Source: Asterella californica
Taxonomy: Eukaryota > Streptophyta > Marchantiopsida > Marchantiales > Aytoniaceae
DNA: 64,000 nt
Assembly: GCA_036924285.1 (NCBI GenBank)
Contig: JAYKYS010000773.1
Span: forward strand, 128,696-192,695
Direction: 5' to 3'
This document shows, in pieces, positions 39,915 through 51,897 of the stretch. A program made the position numbers and the translations under genes. Position 1 is the stretch's first letter; every line of letters starts with the position of its first letter. The notes below the pieces were generated by a model, which saw only the letters and a list, made by a program, of their open reading frames with translations, ran no database searches and was not told the DNA's origin.

Positions 39915-42796
39915 TCATAAACATAGGCAAAGTGCCATTTGATGAGTAAGTAAAAACAAGGGAGAGGGATATAGAAAGAAAAAAGTAATAAAAAAGACAG
40001 TGATTGCTAGTAGTAAGGATTTTTCACGATCCATGGCTTTATATAAAATCCATGTTTTAGGTGTATCAAAATACATTATTTTCACAAAGCGTATATAATA
40101 AAAACAACTGATAACGCTAGTAACTACTCCTATTAAGGCTAGTAAGTAGGCCCCACAGCCTAAAGCGGCAAAAAACAAATAGAATTTGCTACAAAATCCA
40201 GCTAACGGGGGTATTCCTGCGTATGAAAACATAGTAATAGACAAGGTAATAGCTAAAATAGGATTAGTTTTGGCTAAAGCACCTAAATCTGCTATATATT
40301 TGAAACGGTTTTGACGTAACGCTAAAACTATGGCGAATGCATTAACGGTCATTAATACATAAATAAAGATACCAATTAGTAGTGATTGAATCCCTTCTAT
40401 GGTTCCGCATGAAAAACCAATTAAAAGATAACCTACATGTCCAATAGAACTATAAGCTAAAAGTCTTTTTACTTTGTTTTGGGCCATGGCGGCCAGTGCT
40501 CCTAAGATCATAGAAGCAATGCTGCAAAAAAAGAATAGTTGTTGCCATGTTGGATCATAGAAACTATAAATAAAAACACGTAACATATTGGCAAGAATAG
40601 ATATTTTAGGTGCAATCGAAAAGAATGCTGTAACTATAGTAGGTGAACCCTCGTATACATCGGGTGCCCACATATATAGAGTCAAAAGTACATTCACCGA
40701 GCCGCGCAACAAGTCAATAAAAAATCTATATTTTTCCTATCCGCTATTGGTTCGAGAGCTCAAGCCCTTCAATCGTAAAGCGCTCCCCCTCTGGTCGAGT
40801 GCTATGCACCTCTCCTTTCCCGAACACGCTCCACGCGCACTACGTGCCTATGGCCGCCAAAGGCACGAGACTATAAGAAGAGGTGCGCAGCACTTTGTGG
40901 TTCCGAAGGAGACTTCTTTGGCTTTACAGGGTCCGAAGGGTCGAAGGCCGGAAATGGTTCCCGCGCACTTCTTTTTTGGCCAAAGGGGACGATACCAGCG
41001 GCCCTACGGGCCGGAAAATTGTTTTGTCTGACAGTGCCTGGCCCTGTCAGACAAAAAAAGGGACGATTCTGATTAGTTTCTGGAAATATATATATTTTTT
41101 ATTTGTCGTTCACTCGCTGTTCGCTTAGCAAACAGTTGAGAAAAATCCCAAATGACTTACTACAGTGCTCTCCGAACCGTACTAGATAGTGGCCCATCAT
41201 ACGGCTCTCTAACTCTACTTAACTTTTGGATTATATATCCAAAGGGCGTAGCACTCTCCCCGTGAGGGGGAGAGGGCACAGCAAAAAATATATATTTTTT
41301 TTAAACCGGCAGGTCGAGCCCTCCGGGCCTCTCCCTCTTCGCGCCTTCGGACCCCTTTTTGCTTTCAGCCATTCCACTCCACACGCAGCCGGATCCACCC
41401 GGATCACCTGGAATGATATCAGTTGATTTTGTAGAGTTCAACCTGCCAAGTATAGGCAGGTACTGCATAGACCCCTTCCCTTCTGTTGTTGCCAGCGCTT
41501 CACTGGGCCGAGAAGAAAACTTGTTTTCTTCTCTCGCTTTCGCACTTGGTTCGCTTTGCGGCCGAATAAAATATTTGGGCGTTGGGGTACTAAAGGTCCT
41601 CTGACTTCCAGCCGGGGATTTATTTCACCGTTGGATCTCGCCGGTACAGCCTATGGTTTTTGGTGTCTTGAGATATCGTTTTGTTAATTGTCCCCAAAGA
41701 GTTGGGTAATCAGCTCCCATGCAGTTTCCAGCTCCAATCTAGACCTTGTCGCCTTTTCACCTCGACAGGCAGGAAGCACACCAGCGTGCGTTCGCGCGTT
41801 TCCCCACCCCTTCAACGGGTGAACTGGGTAGCCAGTTGACAAGAAGATAACTTCGATTCGCCAGGCGGGCTTATCTCGTGTGACACTATTAGAGCTCACG
41901 CGGTGCTATTGAGCAGCAAAAAAAGATTTTGGCCGCCGCGCTCTCAACCGCGTTTTTGTAACATGCTATGGTCTCAACGCTCTCACGAGGTAGTGATGAG
42001 TTTTCCACGCTCGGCGCACAGGGCGCCCCGAAAGTCTTGAGATTGGCCGCAATCTGTCGGTACCCATAGGCCGTCTAACGGCCGCCCGAAAAGGAACTGC
42101 AGTGATCTTAAATAAAAAACCTACAGCGATAAATAAAATTCCCATAAAGATACCACTAGATTGAGCACCGAACAAAGTGATTTCATATCCAGTGAAAATC
42201 TTAGCTAATTCCTCAAAGTTGGTAACTCCAGTAAACCCATAAATCATAGAACAACCAAACAATAATATTCCAGAGGAGAAAGCACCTAAAATAAAATATT
42301 TTAAGCCGGCTTCTGTGGAAAATTCAGAGTCTCTTTTTGATGCTGCGATCACATAAAAACATAAACTTTGAAGCTCAATAGCTAAATACATGGCAATTAA
42401 ATCATAAGCCGAGATCATAAAAAGCATACTGCAAGTAGAAAGTAAAATTAATACAATAGATTCGAAAGCATTCAAACTCTCCTGTTTGAAATAATCCAAA
42501 CACATAACCATAGTACTAGCCGTACTTAATAATAGAAAGATTTGGCAAAAATATGTAAAATTGTCTATTATTAAATTATTATATACTAAATTGGCAACAG
42601 CTAGAGGTGAGCCAACGGCGACCAATAGGATGGTTATTAGAACACTAAGTAAACCAAGCCAACCCACATTACGCACTAACGGTGGATAATCATATTTTTT
42701 AGAGGTACTAAATACAACTCCATAAATAAGCAAAATGATGGTTGCGTTAATGAGAAAGATCTCCGGGAAAAGCGCTAAAAAATCATGCTCAAACAT
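39915..42796 (-). CDS. nad2: NADH dehydrogenase subunit 2, with one group II intron
   Basis: Exon 1 (42796-42088) is exactly 709 nt and begins MFEHDFLALFPEIFLINATI, ending at KITAVPF. Exon 2 (40675-39915) continues MWAPDVYEGSPTIVTAFFSI and ends HQMALCLCL. Joined they give 489 residues with the proton-pump helices of Nad2, including MAQNKVKRLLAYSSIGHVGY. It is a membrane-arm pump subunit of complex I. Its ATG lies 26 bases after the nad4 stop, so nad4 and nad2 are likely cotranscribed. Part of exon 2 is duplicated at 51257-51500. Confidence 0.96.
40676..42087 (-). other. Group II intron in nad2 (site 709)
   Basis: The intron begins GGGCGGCCGTTAG at 42087, the same start as the nad3 intron, and ends TAT. 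Domain V is at about 41174-41207 (GAGCCGTATGATGGGCC ... TACGGTTC on the minus strand). Family A and B repeats sit inside at 40800-41070. No maturase ORF is seen. Confidence 0.87.
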
Positions 42797-42822
42797 TTCT
42801 TCGAACCTCTTTTTTATGTTTT

Positions 42823-45203
42823 TTAATCAAATTTTCCATGTTGCACTAAGTTACTTACGGAAGTATGCATACACTCTAGGAACACTTCAGGGTAAACACC
42901 CATCCAAATAACTCCCACAATAAAAGGTAAAAAGATGAGAACTTCTCTTCTATTTAAATCGGAGAATTTTAGGATAAAATTGGGTTTGAAATTACCAAAA
43001 ACCACACGATTATATAGCCAAAGAGAATAAGCGGCGCCTAAAATCATCCCAAGTGCTGCTAATGTGGCCACTAAGCTATTTCTTTGGAAAGCTCCTACTA
43101 AAATAAGAAATTCCCCGATAAAGCTGCTAGTACCGGGTAAACTCATATTGGCTAAAGTAAAAAATAAGAAAATGGTAGAGAAAATAGGCATGGTGCTGAC
43201 TAAACCTCCATAATATTTAACAATTCTTGTCTTATGTCGGTCGTATAGAGCGCCAACACATAAAAAAAGGGCTGAAGAAACCAGTCCATGACTTAACATA
43301 AGTAAAATGCTACCTTCAATTCCCTGTATGTTCAGACTGAACATACCAATAGTCACAAAATTCATATGGGCTACTGAAGAGTAGGCAATAATTTTCTTCA
43401 GATCGATTTGTCTTATTGTAGTTAAGGAAGTATATATAATAGCAATCACGCTTAGAGTATAAATGAAAGGAGTGAAATAAAGTGTCGCTTCAGGAAACAT
43501 GGGTATGGAAAATCTTAAAAAACCATAGGTTCCCAATTTTAAAAGAATTCCTGCCAAGATTACAGATCCAGCCGTAGGTGCCTCCACATGAGCTTCAGGT
43601 AACCAAATATGAACTGGTACCATAGGCACTTTCACGGAGAAAGAAGCAAAAAAAGCAATCCATAGCAAGATTTGGCGCCGCTCACTAAATTCTGTGGTTA
43701 ATAATATTTGTAGATCAGTGCTTCCTGTTTGAAAAAAAATAAATAAAATGGCTAAGAGCATGGTAAGAGATGGGCCACCAACCTCAACTACCCAATAAAA
43801 CCAAGTCCTCTGGACTTTCAAGGCGCGGCTTATACCTTAGTCATGGTGATATTTTCATTAGGTATCAATGGCCTTCCTCCGAACCGTACGTGCAAGTCTC
43901 CTCGCATACGGCTCTCCGAGTGATCTTTGAGCTTATAGATTGGTTGGAAGCTTTTAGGGGCTTCGGTCCCCGTTTGGCCTCCCCCCCGCTTCCAGTATAC
44001 CCTGTGTTCTTGTCACAGGGGGTTCCAATCTAACTAAGCGCGGTCGGACCCCGAGCCTTCTTGTTTGGGTTCAGCCTCCCCTAAGACAGGATGAACAGTA
44101 TAAGGTTTTTACTTATAATGTCATCACTCGTTCTCTCTGGGCCCCTTAGCAGAATCATGTCCGTTATTACGGGCCCCCCGTTGCCTACCCTTCTCCCGGG
44201 TCTGACACCCCCGGAGAGGTGCCAGTTACCCGGAATGACCTTAGACAATCCCACGTTTCATGCTGGTGTGTCGAATCGGTTCCTTAGGTTCTGAGTCCTT
44301 GCCCGTATCTATACGGTAGCTGTCTCCAAGTGCGTTCCACTCTTTTGACTAGCCCCCTGTTCAAGGGCGGTGGCTTTGGAGAAGGTCGCTCTTCCCGCTG
44401 GCGACATAATAGCTGGGCCTTTTCCCAGCCAGACTGAGTGGGATATCTCCAGTAGACTCACAAGACGATCCATAGAACTTCTAGCTCGGGGAACTCCTTA
44501 GCGCTATCGGTTTCACGCCGTGTTCCCCTTTTCCCCACATGCTACAATACCCTTTGGGCTTTCCCCGCAAGGATAGTGGGACGCTTTACATAGAACACCC
44601 CATGCCGGCTTATTTTATTGTTGTCCGGAGACTCACTAGTACCAACGTGGCGCACAACAAGGATCCCATCAAGGTGTACAAGAAGAACTGATATGCTGCT
44701 TTTATTTTCCTTTGTCTGGAACCCCAAACACCTATAATAATAAACATGGGAATTAACACGCTTTCAAAAAAAACGTAAAATATTAAAAGATCGAGTGAGC
44801 AAAACACAGCAATTAGGAAAGATTCACAAATGAAAAATGCTATCATATATTCTTTTTTATAACTTTTGACGCTATAAAAGCCAACAAGAATGCAAATAGG
44901 AGTTAAAAACGTGGTCAAGATCACAAAGAATAAAGAGATACCATCTATACCTATATAAAAATTGATATTTGAATACGGAAGCCATCGAATAGTTTCCACA
45001 AACTGAAATTTTGCTGTATCATTCTCAAAGCGTATCCAAAAAAAAAGAGAATATAAAAAAGTGATCAAAGAGGTCCAAATTGTGATACCTCGTATCAGAC
45101 GTACTCTTGAATTCGGGATCACCAAAATAATAAGGCTTCCTAGCAAAGGAAGCAAAATAAGACCACTTAAATTGGAATAAAATGGAGCTAAAACTTGTAA
45201 CAT
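42823..45203 (-). CDS. nad4: NADH dehydrogenase subunit 4, with one group II intron
   Basis: Exon 1 (45203-44656) is exactly 548 nt, starting MLQVLAPFYSNLSGLILLPL and ending FLYTLMGSL. Exon 2 (43762-42823) continues MLLAILFIFFQTGSTDLQIL and ends VQHGKFD. Together they give 495 residues, the usual length. The pump core is seen in PMVPVHIWLPEAHVEAPTAG and the LKKIIAYSSVAHMN helix with its Lys. It is a membrane-arm proton pump of complex I. The first base of exon 2 completes the split codon as TTC (Phe). The gene is intact. Confidence 0.96.
43763..44655 (-). other. Group II intron in nad4 (site 548)
   Basis: It is 893 nt, starts GTGCGCC, ends in AC, and has a textbook domain V at about 43881-43914 (GAGCCGTATGCGAGGAG ... 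CACGTACGGTTC). Domain I sequence is close to the nad7 intron at the window's left edge, so the two introns are related. Confidence 0.9.
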
Positions 45204-45528
45204 ATACGTTTACTCTTTTTCCTAGAAATCCCGAAAAAAATATATATATATTTTTGCTGCGAAAAATATATATGCTGCGAAAAGGCCCGTAGCGCTGCCC
45301 TACGGGCCGGAGGCCTCCGCTTGTTAGGCAAGTTTTTGCCCTTTTTTTGTCTGTTTTTTTTTTGTCAGTTTTTGGATAATAGATAGTTATTCACAATGAA
45401 ATCAGGATGCGCTAATTCTTCTCAAAAATGCCAGTACAATAATGGCCTAAAGCAAAGAATTAGCATTTGATACTAAAAATCTGTTGACCCGGTCTGTTTT
45501 TGGCGAATTAAGTTGATTATTTTCATCG

Positions 45529-46333
45529 GGCGACCGTCCCGCACGATAAAAAGCACAAGTCCATTTCTGTGCAAAGGCGTTGCACTCATTCTTGTTCGGC
45601 AACGAACACGGAGACCTTAGCATGTGCAAGAAGCTCTGTTGAGGGGGTTTCATTTACCCTCCCCCGGGGGGGGGGTAACCCAAAAGTATGGAGCAAGCCG
45701 GTTTTCTTGTATTTAAGATGAGGTTCTGTACTGGCGAATCGGAGACTCTTTCGGTCCTTGTCAACCAGCAATTAACCATTGGCACCTGAGCTCTGCAAAT
45801 GGTGAAGCGCATGAACGTACCTTGCTCGCTCCATGCCTATTGATGGTATATATCAACCAGGTCATAAATGGTTTGTCCTCTACCTACTCTCTCGTATGGA
45901 AGGATAGAGTTCAAGATGGAGCGGATTACCTATATTACTAGGGACAGGAGTCTAAACGACATCTTAAGCACAGGGCGTTCAAAAACGAAGGTTTTTGGAC
46001 GAGCCGTGTAGGAAACAACGGTGAGGTCCTAGGGGTCGCTTTTATCCCTAGGAAGTCAGAGGGCCCGTATTACCCGCCTACCTGAAAGGGACCTAGCAAT
46101 AGGAAAGCGCTTGATAACAAGCAGCAGGGAAGGAGCCTATGTACTTACTAAATGCTTACCCTTTGGCAAGTTTCACTTTGACGCAGTCTATCAGGCCATC
46201 TTCCAAGGACCGTGTAATAGGCGCTCGAAAGAGAGGGAATGTGCGTTAAATAGACCTTCCGGGTTTGAAGAAGCTCCGAAGAAAGTCAGGTTAGAGAGCC
46301 AGCCGTGTGATGGGCCACTCTCGGTTCGGTTGT
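45529..46333 (+). mobile_element. Orphan group II intron remnant A
   Basis: On the plus strand gggcgaccgtcccgc leads into sequence that matches 53940-54700 and, from 45985 on, the cob intron remnant (ttttggacgagccgtgtagg, aaacaacggtgaggtcctag). Domain V is damaged (gagccagccgtgtgatgggc then ctctcggttcgg). The 3' end is cut by a GC-rich repeat at 46333. No exons flank it and it lies antisense to nad5 and nad4. Confidence 0.7.
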
Positions 46334-46543
46334 TTTTTTTTGTTTTTGAGGTCCGAAGGTCTCGACCAGCGGGAGAGGAATTTTATATCAGAGAAAAGGC
46401 CCGAAGGCCGAAGGGCTCTCCCCGGGGAGGCCGGGGGCCCCCCCGGGTCTTTCATAGCTAGCTTTGCCCTTATCATTGCGTTCCTTAAAGATTTAATATA
46501 TTATACAATGAAGTGTGGGCCTTTAGTTCGTACTAATCTTTCC

Positions 46544-49244
46544 TTAGATATTAATAAATAAAAAGCTAACTATGTAAATGAAATACAATCGATTATCTAC
46601 CCAAAAAGAGATAAAATCCCACAGGCCTATAACGGAAATAAATATCGTTAATCCGAGCAACATAACAAAGGCATAATGATAAACAAATCCACTTTGAATT
46701 TTACTTATTTGCTGGGCCATTTTTCGAATTGTGTACGAAATTCCATAAGGACCCAAGATTTCAATAGCACCTTTGTCTAAAGCTTTAAATGAGACTTCAT
46801 ATCCAAAACGCAAAAACGATCTAGCTAAAAAGTCGTTAAAAACTTTATCGAAAAACCAGCGCTTATTGAAAAAGCAATATAGTCGATTACCAAAAGTACT
46901 AGTTTTCAAAGCGAAAATGAGTGGATTCACCACAAAATTGACACTATACGCCACAAATGAACCTAAAGTACTAAACAAAATAGGAATTAGTTTGATAATG
47001 GTTGGAGTAGCAAACTCAGATTCGGCCAGAATTTCATTTTTGGGTAGTATGAAAAGTGAATTAGCCCAAAAATTGCTACCTAAACCAATCATCATATCTT
47101 TGGCCAAGTATCCTACAAAAATACTCCCAAAAGCCAAAAGGATTAAAGGTATTGCCATAAGAATGGGCGCATCATGACATCTACTTAAGTCTCGCTTGAA
47201 TGAATTAGTTGGTGCTAAAAAGGTTAAAAACAGTAAACGAAAAGAGTAATAAGAAGTAAAGAAGACCGATACACTTCCTAACCAGAAAGCAAAGTTACCA
47301 CTAATAGTATATTTCGTGTAAGCAAGTTCCAGAATAACATCTTTTGAATAAAATCCCGTTAAAAAAGGGAAACCAATTAAAGATAAGCTACCTATAAGCA
47401 TCATAGCATAGGTAAAAGGTAACAAGGAAGCAAGCCCTCCCATCTTACGCATATCTTGCTCATCCGACATGGCATGAATCACTGAACCTGCACTCAAGAA
47501 TAAAAGTGCTTTGAAGCAGGCGTGATTCATTAAATGAAATACGCTAACAGAATAGTTGGAAATGCCGCAAGCAAAGATCATATAGCCTAACTGACTACAA
47601 GTTGAATAAGCTATAACCCTTTTTAAATCGTTTTGTAATATTCCGGTGGTTGCCGCGAAGAATGACGTCATAGCGCCTACAAAAGTAATAACAATCAAAG
47701 CATTGGGTGAGTATTCAAATAAAGGGGAGCACCTTGCTATCATAAAAACGCCTGCTGTTACCATAGTAGCTGCATGAATCAAAGCGGATACTGGAGTGGG
47801 CTACTCTCGCATAACCTTTTACGATTTCACAAGGCCGGAAAATATATATATTTTTTTTCCACAGCATTGGGTAATTGGTTGGTGAGTCTACCTTTGGCAA
47901 GAGTAGGGACTGGATCTTCCACTTATGAAATATAGGCTCTCCCAATAGTCTTACGGGTGGCCGCTGTGCCCTTCAAAACTAAGATGTGCTTTTTCTTTCA
48001 TACATGAATAGACTTGACGCAAAAAATATAGATTTTTCCAAAAACTTAGAAGTTTCTGCCCTGTTTTTTTCTATTTTTTTTTGTCAGTTTTTTCCTGTCA
48101 GTTTTTTTTTCTTTTTTTTGTCTGACAGTCCCCCTGGGGGCCTTTTTTTGTCAGTTTTTTTCCTTCTTTGTCTGACAGTCCGGGGCCCTGTCAGACAAAA
48201 AAAGTCCCCTGCCCTCCGGGCCTCTCCCTCTGGTCTTCGTGCCCTTTGGGCCAGCGGGTTCGGGAGAGATTCAATTTCGAACAAGAGGTCTTACGTACAG
48301 TCTCTGGGGATCCTATAGAGCTCCTTCGGCCTTGACTTCGCCGGGTGGATTTTACCCTGATAGGTTTCCTGCTGATTGGTCAAAATGAGATATTTTTCCG
48401 ATAGGGACTCTCATTTGGTCGACGATTCCAGCATACAGTGAGATTGTTGGAATGTACCTAATGGCACATGAGAGCCCTCAAATATTATAAAACCCTCCAT
48501 TGCATCGGGTAACCAAGTATGCAATCCAATCTGTGCAGATTTTCCAACAGCGCCAATAAACACTAAAATACAAATAACAGTTATGGCATGAAATCCCATG
48601 TTACAAAAGAGGAAATAATGATGGGGTTCGGAAAAGGCACTAGCACAAGCAAAAATAGTGGAAAAGTCAACTGTTTGAAAAATAGTAAAACAACCCATAA
48701 TCCCGAGAGCTAATCCAAAATCACCTACGCGATTTATGAGCATAGCTTTAATAGCCGCTTTATTTGCCTGAATGCGCGTAAACCAAAAATTTATCAATAA
48801 ATATGACGCGAGTCCAACTCCCTCCCATCCTAAAAATAACTGAATAAAATTATCTCCAGTTACCAACATAAGCATAAAAAAAGTAAAAATTGACAAATAG
48901 CAAAAGAAACGTGGACTATGCGGATCCTCAGACATATAGGAAATTGAATAAATATGAACTAAGCTACTTACAATTGTGACGACCAATAATAAAATGACTG
49001 TAAGGCTGTCAAATAAAAAGCCCCAAGCAGCGTCAAAGAGTTCCGAAAAAATCCAAGGAGCAATCTTTATATAGCAAGCACTGGCACACAGCGCGACTTC
49101 ATAAAATGCAATACAAGAGAAAATAGAAGATAATGAAACACACGTGGTTGTGACTACAGCCACTCCCCTTGAACCAAGAAAACGACCAAAAAACCCTGCC
49201 GCAAAACTCCCAATCAACGGTAAAATGACTATAAGTAAATACAT
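46544..49244 (-). CDS. nad5: NADH dehydrogenase subunit 5, with one group I intron
   Basis: Exon 1 (49244-48492) is exactly 753 nt, starts [20 protein letters not shown] and ends [11 protein letters not shown]. Exon 2 (47800-46544) continues [20 protein letters not shown] and ends SFLFINI. The sum is 669 residues, the normal length, with the [16 protein letters not shown] helix of the pump. Nad5 is the distal proton pump of complex I. Both exons are intact and no repeat has entered the coding part. Confidence 0.97.
47801..48491 (-). other. Group I intron in nad5 (site 753)
   Basis: The upstream exon ends in T and the intron ends in G, as in group I introns; the site is the bryophyte nad5 position. 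It is 691 nt and has no endonuclease ORF. A family A cluster sits inside at 48055-48205, with family B-like words beside it. Confidence 0.8.
48055..48205. repeat. Family A repeat cluster inside the nad5 intron
   Basis: Units tgtcagttttttcctgtcag, ttttttgtctgacagtcccc and ggggccctgtcagacaaaaa are visible. They occupy a loop region of the intron. Confidence 0.75.
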
Positions 49245-50149
49245 AAGTACTATTTTTTTTTTTGCTTGAATTCGACTTGCCGGAAGGCATTTTTATTTAT
49301 CAATGGAAAAAGGACCTAATTTATGTAGGCTCTACTTTTAATCTTCGGAATAGATTCAGGCGGGTCGGCCAGGTTTAATATAACTTACGTTTATAATATA
49401 GCGACTTTCTATGGAGTTGCTTTTATCCCTTGTAGTCTCTTGCTCATCGTAAGCTTCCCTTACATTGGCTTCGTACTCAGGCACTAAGTATTCTCTTTGC
49501 TCCATTTTATTAAAACAGTGTTCTCTGGGTCTGTGTAAAGTTGACCTGTCTGATAGTGCCCGGCCAGCGGTCAAATTTTGAATGAAATTACTAGTATATC
49601 CACTTTTCACTAATGTAATAAATAGTTGCGGACTCCGGCTTGAAAAATCTACTAATCGAAAAGCGAAAATACACATATGTTTTTTGTTTGCCGAAGCCGT
49701 ACCGATAACTTCAAATTTTGATTTTCAAGAATGTTTGTTCTTCGATTCCTACCTTGATTTAGTAAGGTCGGTCTAGTTGCTTTTGATCGCCGCATACACT
49801 TTTTTTTGCCATTTTTTAGCCTATTGCTAAGGGAATCGTTCCGCGATAAGATGATCTCCTTTTCATGTATAATCATATATTAAGGAATAAAAATTGAATA
49901 ATAAATTGACATAATAATTAATGTCCCGTACTCGAATTACGGTTTGATTTCGCGTCATCAAATTACAGTTGGATTACGAAGGAGAGAATAAGCTTGCTTC
50001 GGGAAAGGCAAAATAGATAGCTTAGAAGGTATTAGCCATGGAGCCATGGAGCGAGGCTCTACGCTTTAGCAGATGTTGGCGAGCGCACAGCGAGACGAAA
50101 AAAACAGAAAGGACTAAAGCAATATATCTATTTTTGTCTCCGCTCTTTC
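49245..50149. other. Spacer with unrecognised ORFs
   Basis: Minus-strand frames at 49356-49676 and 49652-49876 overlap and are rich in charged residues (PEYEANVREAYDEQETTRDK). No family is recognised and no intact gene is supported. Confidence 0.35.
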
Positions 50150-50229
50150 GCGCATTTGGTGAAAAAGGTAAACACGACGGATTTAAAATCCGTTCCTATT
50201 GGTTATTGGTTCAAGTCCAATAATGCGCA
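50150..50229 (+). tRNA. trnL-UAA: tRNA-Leu (UAA)
   Basis: The plus strand folds with acceptor GCGCATT/AATGCGC, anticodon stem ACGGA/TCCGT around TTTAAAA (TAA), a variable arm and T-arm ATTGGTTCAAGTCCAAT. The discriminator is A. Confidence 0.93.
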
Positions 50230-51256
50230 TCTTTTAGAAACTTCATAAAAATGATGAATTATCATAAAAAACAAAATAAAGTCCTACGACCTATGGAAAA
50301 TCTAAATATTAATAAGGTTAAAGCGTCGTCAAGAAAAGACCACTGGGGAGCGAGTATACAGAAATTCCGTTTGGGATATTCGCCCCGGTATTATGGTGAG
50401 CGTGTGGTTAACGAGGCTACGGAGTGGTTTACCCGAAACTAAAAGCAGACAAGGGGATAGCTTCGGCTTTGCCGGACACGAGCTTAAAGGTTAAAAATTG
50501 GATTGATAACTGGCTCCAAGCTAGTTATCATCCTTGCTTAAGAAGCGACTATCCTTACAGTGTAAGGAGAGCTACGACCTTTCCATTCTTTCAAAAAAAG
50601 CTCAAGCAGAAGGTCACGGATGACAGGATTTTGAACCCGATATCGAACCAGACACAGCATCAGGCAACCCGTTGATCTATTATACAGAGAAGGTCCCGTC
50701 TGACATGGTCTGCTTCAAATTGCTTCCAGCTTTTATGGCCTTGAAGACTTGTATCTTTGCTTCTGCGGCCCTATCCGACTTGAACATCGAGGCTATCCAG
50801 TTCATCTCCAATGACTCGCCGGTTATCTCTCGTGTCAAGCGGTAATACCATAAAAAGTTGGACGAAATCACCTTAGTGGCCGTAAATGAAAACTGCTTTA
50901 ATAAGCTAGATCTTTCTTTTTGGAGCATATTTTTGATCTAACCAATCATACAGATCATTCTCAGCCTCTAAAAACCACGCCAAAGGGTTCTATGAGTTCG
51001 CTCGACATACTCACTGGCCTGTCGGGGTGGTTATCTTAGGCGAGAATGATCTGAATGCTGGTCAGGAATTTCAGTGCGTAGCGATCCAGGTCCCTGGGAA
51101 GACTGCAAAACTAAGGTCGGCAGTTCGTAATAATTGGTACAGGACTCAACTTGCCCGATCGCAAGCGGCTCTTGATCAATGTGAATGTGTTCAAGCCGTA
51201 TTCCGCCTACGACGCCCTGTTTGAGAAAATACGCATTAAAGTTAAGGTATATTTGA
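50230..51256. other. Spacer with broken unrecognised ORFs
   Basis: Plus-strand frames at 50251-50442 and 50424-50675 overlap and may be one broken gene (SSRKDHWGASIQKFRLGY, then LKVKNWIDNWLQASYH). A minus-strand frame at 50680-50928 is also open. A plus frame near 51130-51250 reads GTGLNLPDRKRLLINVNVF. None matches a family I know; they may come from the same foreign elements as the polymerase fragment. Confidence 0.35.
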
Positions 51257-51500
51257 TGGTTTTAGGTGTATCAAAATACATTATTTTCACAAAGCCTATA
51301 TAATAAAAACAACTGATAACGCTAGTAACTACTCCTATTAAGTCTGGTAAGTAGGCTCCACAGCCTAAAGCGGCAAAAAACAAATAGAATTTGCTACAAA
51401 ATCCAGCTAACGGGCGTATTCCTGCGTATGAAAACATAGTAATAGACAAGGTAATAGCTAAAAAAAGATGAGTTTTGGCTAAAGCACCTAAATCTGCACT
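51257..51500 (-). pseudogene. nad2 exon 2 fragment (duplicate)
   Basis: This copies 40050-40293 with about a dozen substitutions. It encodes the stretch around FSYAGI(P/R)PLAGFCSKFYLF and VTSVISCFYYI. It lacks both ends of the exon. Confidence 0.88.
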
Positions 51501-51726
51501 CCTCGGTAGGTTTATGCGACGCACAGAAGAGTAAACTGCACTACGGGCCTCGTGACGCGCAGAGTGGCTTTGTTGTTTTGGTCCCGGGTCCCTGGCCTTT
51601 GAAGTCTCATCGATAAGTGGTCTCTGAGAACTTTCATAAGGTGAATTTCATCAACGGTCGCCGAGGAATGCAAAAAGGGCAGGGCAACCGCTGCAGATTT
51701 TCAATCTATTCCTAATAAAAGCCAAG

Positions 51727-51806
51727 ACTCGCTTGGTGGAACGGCAAACACGGCAGACTCAAAATCTGTTTCTAATGGAATATCGGTTCGAATCCGATAG
51801 CGAGTA
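51727..51806 (+). tRNA. trnL-CAA: tRNA-Leu (CAA)
   Basis: The plus strand folds with acceptor ACTCGCT/AGCGAGT, anticodon stem GCAGA/TCTGT around CTCAAAA (CAA), a variable arm and T-arm ATCGGTTCGAATCCGAT. The discriminator is A. Confidence 0.93.
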
Positions 51807-51822
51807 TCTTATTTAGAAATAA

Positions 51823-51897
51823 GGGCGGATATAACTTAGGGGTTAAAGTAGCAGATTGTGGCTCTGAAAACACGGGTTCGAATCCCGTTATTCGCCG
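51823..51897 (+). tRNA. trnH-GUG: tRNA-His (GUG)
   Basis: It has the extra 5' G typical of tRNA-His, acceptor GGCGGAT/ATTCGCC, anticodon loop TTGTGGC (GTG) and T-arm ACGGGTTCGAATCCCGT. It lies 16 bases after trnL-CAA and is probably cotranscribed. Confidence 0.94.

Noticed and set aside
46773..47177. A 134-codon plus-strand frame
   Set aside because: It is the exact antisense of nad5 exon 2, which is intact; a shadow of that gene.
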